Of a DNA stretch of 64,000 bases, positions 10,233-21,830 are shown in pieces. A program made the translations under genes and the position numbers. Origin of the DNA: Anagrus nilaparvatae (taxonomy: Eukaryota > Arthropoda > Insecta > Hymenoptera > Mymaridae); assembly GCA_022575985.1 (NCBI GenBank), contig JAKSXM010000014.1, forward strand, positions 23,312,001 to 23,376,000. The letters run 5' to 3'. Numbering within the stretch: position 1 is the stretch's first letter; each line of letters starts with the position of its first letter. The notes under the pieces were generated by a model. That model was not told where the DNA came from, did no database searches, and worked only from the letters and a program-made list of their open reading frames with translations.

Positions 10233-13200
10233 ATGCTACCAGCACCAAAACCAATTCCCAATCCAGAAATTAAATTTACTAAGGTATTTATATATAATAT
10301 TTCATTTTTATTCTAACAATAAAAAAATTTTTTTTTAATTATCTCTGGAAGATTTAATTTTAGTCATTTTTAAGCCCTTTCTGGATTAAAATTCGACATT
10401 AAATCTGGAAATTTTTAAAATTTATATAGTATAGTTGGGGGTTCTTAATGATTAATCGTAATTAACTCCCAACCACGATGTCTCCCAACTACACTGTATA
10501 AATTTTAAAAATTACTAAATTTAATATTGAGACTTTTAATCTGATGTACAAAGGGCTTTAGTGATATTCCAAAATTCATAAAAGGAAAAATTCAAATATT
10601 TATAATTAAATAAAAAATTATTGCATACCAAAAGTACTTATTTATAAAACTATGTCATTATAAAAAATTTTAATTACAAAATTATTAATTAATCTCATTA
10701 TATTATTAATTTTATTTATTACATGCAATCATAAAAATTTTTTTTTGCCTATAATAAAATATATTACATGACATAGAATTAAATAAATTAATTAATTTAA
10801 ATTTAATTTTTTTATTAATAAAATTTTTTTTTAATTTTATAGACTTGTTTTTTTATTTTATACTTATATTTATCTTTATAATCAGGTATGTTTATACCAA
10901 AGATTAGAATTGAATTTTTTGTCCGGCGTGTAAAACTTTAAAAAATATAAATAAAATGAAGATAAAATTTTTTATAATATTTTTTATAAATATTATAAGT
11001 ATCTTATAAATAAAGATTAAATAATTTTTTTAATTAAAAATAACTTCGGTTTCCGGTCATTTTTTATAATTTAAATTTTAAATTATATGTCTAAAACTTG
11101 TATAGTGAATTAAAATAGCTATTTTTTAAACAAGGGATAAAATATTGGTTTTGAATGTGCATGCAGTTGTTTACACGAGCGGTCATAGCTAGGATGACTA
11201 GAATTTGCAAAGGGATAGTATCAAAAAAAAAAATTCTTCATGGAAAGTTTAAATAAATATACCTTATATGACACTTAAAAAATTGAAAAGCTCTAAGTCA
11301 CATATTTTTCGAGCAATGGCTTCGAAAAAGCTAAAAATTTTCTTTTGAAAAAAGCCAATTTTCAATTTTTTGAAAATTGTGGGAACATAATTGATGTAAC
11401 TGCAAAATGTGTAATAACTAATTTTTGAAATCTTATTGAAATAAATATTTTGATTTTTGTTTTGTTATTATACGATGATTAAGTCACAAGGTATGACAGG
11501 TCAAAGCTAAAATTTGAATTTCAGTCGTAAAATTTCTTACGCAGTTACTCAAAAAATCTCGAAAAGAGGCAACCCAATCGTTTTAATTTAAGAAAATTGT
11601 TAAAAAGGCTGTTAAAATTTTAATCAACTAATTTTTTAAGGCAATTCAACCAGTATAACTTTTAAATATTTACTTTCGTCCAACGTTCATATCACTTTGA
11701 ATGTACCTGGTCTCGTCCGATCCCAGAAGTTAAGCAAAGTTGAGCGCGGTCAGTACTTGGATGGGTGACCGCTTGGGAACACCGCGTAACGTTGGTTTTT
11801 TTTTTTTTTTTTTTTTTAATTTTCCATTTGTTTTTTTTCTCATTTTAATACCGAGGGTTTTCGGAGTCAATAATTTCGAATATCATAAAATTAACTTATT
11901 TTGAAATTCTTTGTCCTTTTTTAGGTAAATGATGCCTACCTAAAGAATAAAAGTAAAACATTCTGCATAAATTGTTTATTTTTCTTTGGACAAAAATTTT
12001 GCATAATAATTTTACAATGATAAATTGTATCTATTTTTATTTGTTGATTTTGTAGAAAGTTTTAAAGGTGCATATTTTCTGTTTCCATCGTATTTTCTTT
12101 GGTATGTTCATGATCAACGATTTCTGATTCTCGGTTATCCTGCATAGCCTCCCATATTTCCTGTGATATAAGATTTTCATCTAGTCTTTTAGGCATATTA
12201 ATGCAATTATTTTGAGCACGATTTTTAGAAAAGTCTGTGCAATGAACCCCTGCTTTTTTCAATTGAACCTTTCACCACATTCTTTTGTGCAAAAGCAGAA
12301 TATAGATTTTAATAAATTGTCAGATGTTACAGATTTTATTATATAGTAACTAGGAATAACATATTATTTTTTAGCTTCTAGCCCCATACGATGGTCTTAT
12401 ACCATAGGAAATATGGGAGAGTATTAAACAAGAATCAGAATTCGTAGATCCTGCTTATGCCACAGGTAGTACAGCGAAAATACAGAAAATAAGAACCTTT
12501 AAAACTTTCTACAAATTCTACAAATGAAAATTGATTAAACCTATTGTAGTACACTTCTTTTTTTTTTAAAAATCCCCAATTTTATAAAAAATTATCATAT
12601 TAATAATAAAAATAAATAATTTACGCAGAACTTTTATTTTTATTCTTTGAGTACTAAAAAAAGACGAAAGATTTTAAAAAACATTAATTTCATAATCATA
12701 TTCGAAATTATTGACTCTGAAAACCCCTGACTCCCATTTTTAAATGCAATTTAATTAAATTTTTTGATTTTGCCTTTTGAAGACAGAATAGGGCAAAAAC
12801 TAGCCAAAGATATAAAAATATGTTAATTTTATATGGAAATTAAAAAATGTTGACTTCAAAATTAAAGTAAATATTCGATTTTTGCCTTTTAAAGAGCAGA
12901 AAAGGGCGAAATTTGGCCCTGATTATTTTAATACATATTTTTATTAATCCTTTATTATAAATATATACATAAATATATATAAATATTTTGTATCACTTAA
13001 ATTTTTTCTTTTTGCTATTCAACTGACAAAATTTTCTCAAAAAATAAAACCTTGATAACACAAACGGGTTAATATTACCCTGTATATAGCAGCCTTTCTC
13101 AAATTAATTTTTGAAGTAAATTTTTGTGCCAACATTTCACTTATTATTTTAATTTTAGATTTTTATCAATAATGAATGGGTGGATTCAGTAAGTGGAAAA

Positions 13201-16200
13201 AAATTTCCAACTATCAATCCAGCTACAGAAAAAGTGATTGCAGAAATCGCTGAAGCTGATAAAGTAATATAAATTTATTTTATATAATTCGTAATTTTTT
13301 ATAAATTTTATACTTATTAAAATTTTATCTTTAATTTAGGCTGACGTTGATAAAGCTGTAAAAGCAGCTAAAGCTGCATTTGCTAGGGGCTCAGCATGGC
13401 GTAATTTAGACGCATCAGCTCGCGGAAAGCTAATTCACAAGGTAAATGTCTATTTTTAAGTTATCATTTATCTAATAGAATAAATTCTCATCAGAAATTT
13501 TTATACATGAACTAAACTTTAGTTAGCTGATCTTATTGTTGAAAACGTTAATGAAATAGCAAGTTTGGAATCACTCGATAATGGCAAACCATTTAGTAAT
13601 TCATATTTACAAGTTCTTGGAGCTGCAGAATTCCTTAGAAATTTAGCTGGTTATGCTGATAAAATCTTAGGAAATACAATCCCAACAGGTGAAAATTAAA
13701 TATTACAATTTAAAGAAATCGCTTGGATTTTCGTTTACTGAATGAAAAAAGTTGCCAACTATCAAAAACTGAGATTCAAAAAATTATAGTTCATGCACTT
13801 TTAAATTTTGCCACTAAATATAAAGGCTGTTATGGAGAAAATTTTTGATTCCATAAGAGTCCATGTATTTGGTAGCAAAACTATTCGGAGTGATTAAATA
13901 AGCTATAATTTTGTGAATCATATTTTTTTTATAATTAGCAACTTTAGTAACCCGGTAATTACAAACCCTAGCGTTTTTTAGGAAAAATGCCAGCCTAATA
14001 GGTATGCATATTTTTTATAAAATTTACAAAATCTTATGAAATATTGCAGATGGAAAAACTCTAACAATTACAAGAAAAGAACCAGTAGGTGTTGTGGGGG
14101 CAATAATTCCTTGGAATTACCCAATGATTTTATTAAGTTTTAAACTAGGACATATATTAGCTACTGGTTGCACTGGGATAATAAAGCCTGCTGAACAAAC
14201 TCCTTTAACTACATTGTACGTTGCAAATCTTATTAAACAGGCTGGTTTTCCCCCTGGTGTAGTTAACTTTTTACCTGGATACGGACCTACTGCTGGTGGT
14301 GCAATTGCTGCACATTCAGATATAAACAAAGTCACTTTTACTGGATCAACTGAGGTACCTCAAAAAATTTCCTGATTTGAAGTAAACAATATAAAATATT
14401 TAAATTAATTTTTAACTATAGGTGGGAAAATTGATATTACAAGCATCTGGTCAAACAAACTTAAAACGAGTAAGTTTAGAGTTAGGAGGAAAAAGCCCAA
14501 TGGTAGTTTTCAATGATGCTGACAGTAAATATTCAAATATATTAAGTAAAATTTATTTAGCAATTACAATTTTTTAATTATTTATACAATTTATAGTTAA
14601 TCTTGCTCTCAATCATGCCCATATGAATCTTTTCATAAATGCTGGTCAAACTTGTATTGCCCCAACTAGGGTATTTGTACAATCTGGAATTTATGATGAA
14701 TTTGTTAAAAGATCTGTCGAAATGGCCTCTAAAGTTAAAGTTGGAAGCCCCTTTGATGCAGATGTATTTCAAGGGCCACAGGTAAAACAACTTTCAACTA
14801 TGTTGACTTTATAAAATTATTTTTAAAATTAATCTTTTTTCAAAATAGATTGACACAGAAATTTATGATCGTGTTATGTCATTAATTGAATCAGGAGTTA
14901 AAGAAGGAGCAAAATGTGAAATTGGAGGAAAACGACATGGAAATGTCGGTTATTTTATTCAACCAACCGTTTTTAGTAATGTTACTGATGATATGAGGAT
15001 TGCTAAGGAAGAGGTATTTACATAAATATTTATCTGTATATAACAGACTACAGAAATTTGATTTTGTAATTCATCGACATAATCAATTTACCATTGATGA
15101 TAAGTAATCGTGTCTCAGAATTTAAAAAATATTTTATTTGCATATAACAGTGTTATCATTATATTTAATCTTGTGGGTCGGTTACAATGCTAATAGTTCG
15201 AAAAAGCATTGAAAAATTTTTTTGAACTAGTCAAATATCCTGATAGCTTCCAACGCTTAAAAAAAAGAAAAAATTTTTTCTAACAAATTATTTCATTATA
15301 CCATTGTGTGAATATTTCAAATGCCTTCAGCATATTTTTCGTCAATTTAGCAAGTAGAGGTGTATGATTACATCCCTTACCTGGATGTCGGTTTGGGTAC
15401 CCGAAATTTCGGCCTTTTTGCTCCGGTGAAATTTCGCGAAAGCCTGAAATTTCTCAAAAAAAGGTCTACAATTACAATTTTGAATCAGAAGCTTCGTTGA
15501 CTACAAAAATCGATTTAACTCGAATCAAAAACCCCATAATGTCAGATAACCAACCCGACGTTCGGGTAACGGCAAATCCCTAGCAGTAAGCAAATTTATC
15601 GAGTACGTACGAATACGATTCTGTAGATTGTACAATTACTGAAAAAAAATTAATTTAGGAAAAATATGCTATATTTTTAATAACTATTACCTTTCCCTTA
15701 ATTTATCTAATCTGATGAAAGCATGAAATTATTTATTTTGCAGATTTTTGGCCCAGTTCAAAGTATTTTCAAGTTTGAAACATTAGATGAAGTTATTAAG
15801 AGAGCGAATGATACAACTTATGGATTAGCAGCAGGCGTATTTACAAAAAATCTTGATAATGCATTAGAATTTTCTAAAGCTGTAGAATCTGGCACTGTTT
15901 GGTAAGTAATTTTTTTTTTCTTTTTTCGTATGATTTAAAATCTCTTAAAAATAAAATATTTTAGGGTTAATGTATGGGGTGCTCTAACTCCTCAAGCACC
16001 ATTTGGAGGATATAAAATGTCCGGAATTGGCCGTGAATTGTAAGTTAATATTTATATAAATTTGATGAAAAGTTTTGCAGAAAGCAGTTCTGAAATTCGT
16101 ACTAAAAATTTTTTTTAACTATATATGTTACACCCCAAACGTGTAATTTACCATTTCATGAATTGGTCAAAAGTCTTCAATTTTTTATACGATTCGGTCA

Positions 16201-16587
16201 ATAATTATTTTAGAATGAATAAAAATAACATTTAAGTACACAGAAGTCGATATTATATTCTTTAATTTTAATAACTAATAATTAAAAATTTTGTCGTTCG
16301 CTAAGCTTACTCGTACATACAACAGCATTGCAAGCCAAATCCTATATTTTTCCCTTGTTGAACAAATAAATATTTTTAATCAGTATACCGAACCTCCAGG
16401 AAAATTTTCGAAAAAAAAAAAATTTAGAACGAATTTTTTGAATGTTTCTGCCAATTCAAGTGAATATCAAATCATGCAATACAGAAATTTTAATTTCAAA
16501 AAAAAAATTTTTTTTAGGGGCTTGGAAGGTATAGAATCATTTTTGGAGACCAAGACAATAGTCATAAGCTTACCAAGTAACCACTAA
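10233..16587 (+). CDS. Aldehyde dehydrogenase, ALDH1A/ALDH2 type (copy B, diverged)
   Basis: Eleven exons: 10233-10283, 13159-13263, 13340-13441, 13523-13688, 14050-14354, 14422-14524, 14597-14781, 14849-15013, 15744-15901, 15965-16039, 16518-16587. They total 1485 nt, giving 494 residues. Catalytic parts are present: PWNYP with Asn164, [25 protein letters not shown] with Glu263, GQTCIAPTR with nucleophile Cys297, and EEIFGPVQ split by an intron after the second Glu. It should therefore be active. Compared with ALDH-A the substrate tunnel has changed: LSFKLGHIL replaces LSWKWGPAL, so the pocket tryptophan is phenylalanine and the conserved GPAL is GHIL. The tail [10 protein letters not shown] replaces [10 protein letters not shown]. 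Exon 1 lies 2.9 kb upstream; it was found from the family motif NPEIKFTK ahead of a GT donor. AATAAA at 16664 could be the polyadenylation signal. A head-to-head duplicate of ALDH-A; the native substrate is not known. Confidence 0.93.
10371..10560. mobile_element. 190-bp MITE in ALDH-B intron 1
   Basis: TAAGCCCTTT at 10371 is matched by inverted AAAGGGCTTTA at 10551. The arms continue inward through AATTTTTAAAATTTATA and the TAGTTGGGAG-like core, so the element folds into a hairpin around 10465. No coding sequence. Confidence 0.7.
11678..11796 (+). rRNA. 5S ribosomal RNA gene inside ALDH-B intron 1
   Basis: About 119 bases match metazoan 5S rRNA: CCAACGTTCAT at the 5' end pairs with AACGTTGG at the 3' end; GTCTCGTCCGATC; the internal A box/C box segment AGTTAAGCAAAGTTGAGC; GTCAGTACTTGGATGGGTGACC; and CGCTTGGGAACACCGCG. 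A run of more than 20 T follows at once, as expected for a Pol III terminator. It is a single copy on the same strand as the host gene. The internal promoter is intact, so it may be transcribed; a retroposed or dispersed 5S copy is also possible. Confidence 0.9.
11855..12727. mobile_element. Inverted-repeat element with GGGGTTTTC termini in ALDH-B intron 1
   Basis: GGGTTTTCGGAGTCAATAAT (11855 on) is inverted at 12700-12727. The match continues inward in patches, including CAGAAAAT..CCTTTAAAACTTTCTACAAA near 12050-12080 and 12485-12525. The 66-codon minus-strand frame 12262-12062 lies in the centre; it resembles no transposase I recognise and I do not call it a gene. The element starts about 35 bases after the 5S poly-T tract. 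Confidence 0.65.
13746..13947. mobile_element. Short MITE in ALDH-B intron 4
   Basis: AAAGTTGCCAACTATC at 13748 and the inverted TTATAATTAGCAACTTT at 13931-13947 form the ends. Further in, GATTCAAAAAATTATAG pairs with CTATAATTTTGTGAATC. No coding sequence; it lies wholly within the intron. Confidence 0.6.
15355..15582. mobile_element. Decayed hAT-like MITE in ALDH-B intron 8
   Basis: The right end, read on the minus strand, is TAGGGATTTGCCGTTACCCG and closely resembles the terminus of the large element at 62235 (TAGGGGTGTGCGGTTACCCG). The left end TAGAGGTGTATGATTAC is a degraded version. GGGTACCCGAAATTTCGG near 15396 is a second palindrome. Flanking 8-mers TTAGCAAG and GCAGTAAG agree at only five of eight positions, so the duplication is worn or wrong. 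Confidence 0.5.
16123..16325 (+). repeat. Dispersed repeat in the last ALDH-B intron (copy 1)
   Basis: ATATATGTTACACCCCAAAC, then ACCATTTCATGAATTGGTCA, later GGTCAATAATT and a CGCTAAGCTTACT block. The same order occurs at 61773-61985. It looks like a short interspersed element of unknown type; no tRNA-like head is evident. Confidence 0.6.
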
Positions 16588-16967
16588 ATTTTAAATTATA
16601 CGTTTACTTAAAATTACCTATATTTTATGTTTTATAATAAGAATATTAAATTTGAATATTATAAATAAATCAAAAAATTAATTAAAAAATTTTTTTTTTA
16701 TGAATGTAACTAAATTTAAGTAAGTGAGTTAATATTATTCAGTTTACGTATACTATTTAAAATAATCATACGATTTACTGTTAAAATTTAAATGTGATAA
16801 AAAAGCAAATGTTAAAATAAATAAAATAAAGAGGGAGAATGATAAAAAAGTTTATTATAACTTATATATAAATTCTATTCTAGTGCATGTAAACAGTCTT
16901 TTTAACCGATAATGGATTTTGTTCATTTAATTTCTTATCGTTGTTTTTAAAATATTAAGTTTAAAAT

Positions 16968-19647
16968 ATGATTTTTATAAAAAAATATATTAATTTAAAT
17001 AAAAATAATAAATTACTGTTAAAAAATTATATTAAAAATTGCATTTTATTTAAACAAAATCATAAAAATGTCCATCATTTTACATATTATCCAGATAATC
17101 AAACTAAGAGAACAGGTGGTTTATTAAAATTAATTTAATTAAAGTGAAAAGTTTTATAAAATTTTAAATAAAAATTTGTTATCTTAGGTGAAGTCAAAGA
17201 AATGAATATGGTGCAAGCAATAAATAATGCATTACATTTAGCATTTGAAAAAGATTCATCTGCAGGTAAAATTCTATTAAAATAAAATTTATTACGAAAT
17301 ACAAAAAAAAACACGTGTTCATTCATGTACTTGATAAAGGTTTTAGATAAAATTGGGCATTGAAATTTACACTATATAAAAAGATATGTAAATTTTTTGT
17401 TTTTCATTTTTAAATAAATTTTAATTTTAAATATATATGGAGTGTTTCATGTGACTAAATTAGAATCAGTTTTTTAATAGTAAAATGTTTAAGTTATGAA
17501 ATAATAATTAGTGGAAAAATGCAGATATTTCAAAAATCTATTTTAAATGACTTATTGTGTAATTTAGTCAATATAAAATACCACTAGATCTTAAAGAAAA
17601 AAAATGTGTTTCGCCATATTAGGCAATTTTGCTAAAGGCCGTCTCTACACCAGACAAGATTATCTTTTTTTAAAATTACATTTCTATACATTTTAAATGG
17701 GAACATAATCATAAAATAAAATTGTATCGTTTGGTATAGAAAGGGCCATACAGGGCTTTTTTACTGATTTTAATATTATGAAAGTTTCAATATGTTTTTT
17801 TGCCTGTTTGAGTATCTGAATGTGGCACCCCATATCGTTACTTTTCAAGGTTTTTTAAGGTGACTTTTTTCAAAATAAAAAAAATAAAAGCAAATCAAAT
17901 TTTGACAGAATTAAGTAATTATGAAAAGCTCTATGTAATGATAACTTGATTGCAAATTACAGTATTGTTTGGCGAAGATGTAGAATTCGGAGGTGTCTTT
18001 CGTTGTTCACAGGGATTAAAAGACAAATACGGCCCAGATAGGTGTTTTAACACCCCATTATGTGAACAAGGTATTGTTGGTTTCGGAATTGGTCTTGCGA
18101 ATATTGGCATGACATCAATTGCAGAAATACAATTTGCCGATTATATATTTCCAGCTTTCGATCAAGTAAAAACAAAAAATTTGAATTTGCAAACTTTTTT
18201 TTATTGATAAATGATAATAAAGTATGATTTTCTTGTCAACAGTTGGTAAACGAGGCTGCAAAATATCGTTATCGTAGTGGTAATCAATATGATTGTGGAA
18301 AGTTAACAGTTCGCACACCATGTGGTGCGGTAGGTCACGGCGGCGTTTATCATTCTCAAATGCCAGAAGCTTATTTTGCACATACACCAGGACTTAAAGT
18401 ACGTACATAATATGTATGTGTATGCATTTATAATGAATAAATATATTTTTTTATATGTGTATATAAACTACTTTTGAAAGTGCAATGTGCGCAAAATATA
18501 CAACGCAATTTTACTTCATTTAAACTGACCTACAAAATTTTATGAATGAGTTTCACATACTTGATCTACAAATTTTTATTTATTTATATTTTATTTTATT
18601 TATATTTTTTTTTCTCTTTTTTTATCGAAAATAAAAAATTAATTAATTAATTAGGTCGTTATCCCAAGAGGGCCAGTACAAGCAAAAGGTTTGCTGTTAA
18701 GTTGCATCGAAGAGCCAGATCCATGTATATTATTTGAACCAAAAATATTGTATAGAATATCAGTAGATAATGTTTCTTTAGATTATTATAAATTACCAAT
18801 TGGCAAGGCTGACATTGTAAGACAAGGTTTGTTTTATAATTCTATTCACACTCATTTAAAATATTTTGTATCTCTTTAGCTTTTTTTTTATTATTTTCGA
18901 TTTTCTTGAATTATAGCCAATTTTTAAATATATTTTTATTATAAGAAAATACATTTTTTTAAATGAATTAATTATTTAATTTTTAGGAAATGATGTAACG
19001 TTAATTGGTTGGGGTACACAAGTACACGTATTATTAGAAGTTGCTGATATGATAAAGGAAAAATTAGATGCCTCCTGTGAAGTCATCGATTTAGTATCAA
19101 TTTTACCATGGGACACTGAAACTGTTATAAAAGTATTGCAAATATTTAAATGTAATTTCATTAAAAAATTACGTAACTAAATTTTCTTTGGTTTTTAGTC
19201 AGTTAAGAAAACTGGAAGATGTATGATATCGCATGAGGCACCATTGACAAATGGTTTTGGTGCTGAAATAGCAGCCACAATTCAGGTTTTTATTTTTTTT
19301 CTTTATTTTGCATATGCATATATAATTAATAAAAAATTCATTGGTTATATATAGTAAAAAAGAAAATTATGAAACGATTGTAACTGATACTGTATTAACT
19401 TTTGCTATATAATCATTTTGTTTTAAAAAATATATATATAATATGCATAATAAATTATATATTATTATTATAAAAATTTTGTTGAGTAATAAAATTTTTT
19501 TTTTAGGAAAACTGTTTTTTGAATCTTGAAGCACCAATAAAAAGAGTTACAGGATGGGACACACCATTTCCATATGTGTTTGAACCGTTATATTTACCAG
19601 ATAAATGGCGATGTTTTGAAAGTATCAAAAATTTATTAAATTATTAA
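16968..19647 (+). CDS. BCKDHB: Branched-chain 2-oxoacid dehydrogenase E1 subunit beta, mitochondrial
   Basis: Eight exons (16968-17115, 17188-17265, 17963-18165, 18243-18398, 18655-18826, 18987-19132, 19199-19285, 19507-19647) give 376 residues, near the usual ~390. With E1-alpha it forms the thiamine diphosphate-dependent heterotetramer that decarboxylates the 2-oxoacids of leucine, isoleucine and valine. Residues 1-40 hold many Lys and Asn and almost no acidic residues, which suits a mitochondrial presequence. The mature part opens with HFTYYPD. Family signatures: [128 protein letters not shown], and [18 protein letters not shown] near the end. All expected parts are present. It begins 380 bases after the ALDH-B stop on the same strand, so its promoter is compact. 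Confidence 0.96.
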
Positions 19648-20107
19648 GATAATATCACGTGAACATGTTATGTTATATATATTTTTATAACCGGTATTTT
19701 ATAAGTAACAATTTTTTATTTTTAATAATAATGCTCTGATTATTATTCATCAACAAAAGTATATATATATATATGGGACATTCTTATATACGTTTTCAGG
19801 TTGATTAGCTTGAATTTTGTTTTAAGCAAAATTCAAACACAAAAAGCTAAATTATGACATGTCTAAGTTATGAACTTTTGAATAAAAAATTGTTTTGTTA
19901 GAAAAATATTTATCAATAGGTTATTATGAACAGCTGTTAAAGAATTTAAAAATTATTGTTAAAGTTATTCATAGATGCATTGTTATTTAATTTGTCCATA
20001 GGCAACAAAATAAAGGATAACCTGCAAACTGAAACATTTTTTTGCCTTTTTGGACTTAAAACTTGGCACGGAATTTTCCGCACTCGTTTTACGCCTTTTG
20101 CAGGCAA

Positions 20108-20260
20108 AATAGTATATTAAGTATCAAGGGCGCAAAAGTTTTTGTCTAAAGTATTTCGCCCATGGTGCTTACAATATTTTTGCCTACATAGGCGTAGAAC
20201 GAGTGCAGAAAATTCTTTACGCACGAGTTTTACGCCCTTGATATTTAATATACTATTTTT
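20108..20260. mobile_element. Small palindromic repeat with ATAGTATATTAAGTATCAAG arms
   Basis: The arm AATAGTATATTAA.TATCAAGGGCG at 20108 is inverted at 20233-20259. Between the arms lie CGTAGAACGAGTGC and its inverted relatives (CGCACTCGTTTTACGCC also occurs just outside, at 20080). A related copy is at 34869-35070. Noncoding. Confidence 0.6.
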
Positions 20261-21279
20261 GTAGCTATAAATAGTAAAAATATTTTTAATAAAATTTTAC
20301 TGCAGACATCCCAAAACTAGCTAAAATTTCGAGCAAGTCTTTAAGGTGAACTGTCAAATATTATCAAACATTGAAAATTTGTCTTGGAATACCTCATATG
20401 TGATATATATGCACCTACATTCTTAAAAAGGGATAATAATATTTACATATAAATTTTTCCACATGCCTCTTACTTTACTCATGTACAAATTCTTATTTTG
20501 AGAAAGTATACAATATTAGTAATAGTAAATACAGTTTTTCTTGACACTTTCATCAATCATAAATATTATATACAAAGTTTATAGTAATATACTACTTTAC
20601 TTACGAAATTTTATCTTTAATAAACAAAAATATATGTGCATTTTCATTTTATATATAACAAATACATATAAATGCTTTTTTTTATATAACGAAATAAAAA
20701 CTTCATAATTTTTTATATATAATATATGCAAGTGTATTATATTTTTCTAAATATTTTTCTTGTCATTTTTAATTATATATTTATTTATTTATTTATGTTA
20801 GAGTAGTAAAAAATAAAAATATGTATAATAAACAACTGTATTTTTATAATATTTAAATTGATAATAACAGCTGAGAGCCATAATTTTTATTGCAAATTAA
20901 AAATATTCACCTACTATATATTTACTGAAATTTTTGTTGTTGTTTATTTACGTAATTTAGTTTAAAAGTACTTATTTTTGCAGTTTTTAGGTTTATCCCA
21001 TTTTTGGGTTTATCCCCTCATCGATTTATCAACAAAAAATTAGGAAATTTTGGCTAGTAAATCCTTTTTTGTATCAAACTGTTATTGACTCACCAATTTA
21101 AAATTCCATTGGGTGCCTTAGACTGAAATCAAGCTAAAAGTTTCATATATAATTTGGGGGCTTTGATTAAAATCTCAAACGAATGCTTCACTTTTTAAGC
21201 AGATCGAAAACATGCTTAAGATTTAAAATTTTTTGAGTTATATTAATTATTAATAAGATATTCAGGCCAAATATATGTA

Positions 21280-21830
21280 AAATTTTTGTCACCAAACATA
21301 CAAAAAATACCAATTTTTTTTTTCTTTTTGGATCAAGTGCCTTATTTTTTTCCATGGGAGTACTATAGTTTTAGAAATATCGTTTATAGTCAATTTTTTG
21401 GATACGTAAAAAAACACTGTTTTTTTTTTTTCATTTTGGACGTAGTACCTAATTTTTTTCGATGAAAGTTCAATATCTAAAATTATCGTTTTTACTCGAT
21501 ATCTCCAATCTAATAATTAATTTTTTGAAAATTTTTGTCTCAAAATTATTCTCTTTAAAAAATACCAAAAACAATAATTTATTTTTTTGACCTAGCACCT
21601 AATTTATTTCAATGAATGATGCCTAGAATTATCATTTTTACTCGATGTCTCTAATCTAATAATTAATTTTTTGAAAATTTGTATCTTAACATTTTTTTCT
21701 CAAAAAAATACAAAAAACGTCATCTTTTATTAAATTTTTGAACACAGTACTTAATTTTTTTCTCTAAAAGTATTAATTTTTAAGAAACATCGTTTGTACT
21801 CGATTTCTGGAATTTGATATCAGGAATCGA
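21280..21830 (+). repeat. Decayed tandem array, unit about 150 bp
   Basis: A block reading roughly GA-C-TAGTACCTAATTTTTTTC, followed by ATGAAAGT and then ATCGTTTTTACTCGAT, recurs at about 21331, 21438, 21589 and 21740. ATAATTAATTTTTTGAAAAT separates the later units. The last two spacings are about 151 bp, the first about 107. Confidence 0.55.

Noticed and set aside
12062..12262. 66-codon minus-strand frame with normal-looking composition
   Set aside because: It lies inside an inverted-repeat element in an ALDH-B intron and matches no domain I know. It may be a transposase scrap but cannot be supported.
16291..16587. 98-codon plus-strand frame
   Set aside because: Only its last 70 bases are real, as the final exon of ALDH-B. 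The first part is intron, including part of a dispersed repeat.
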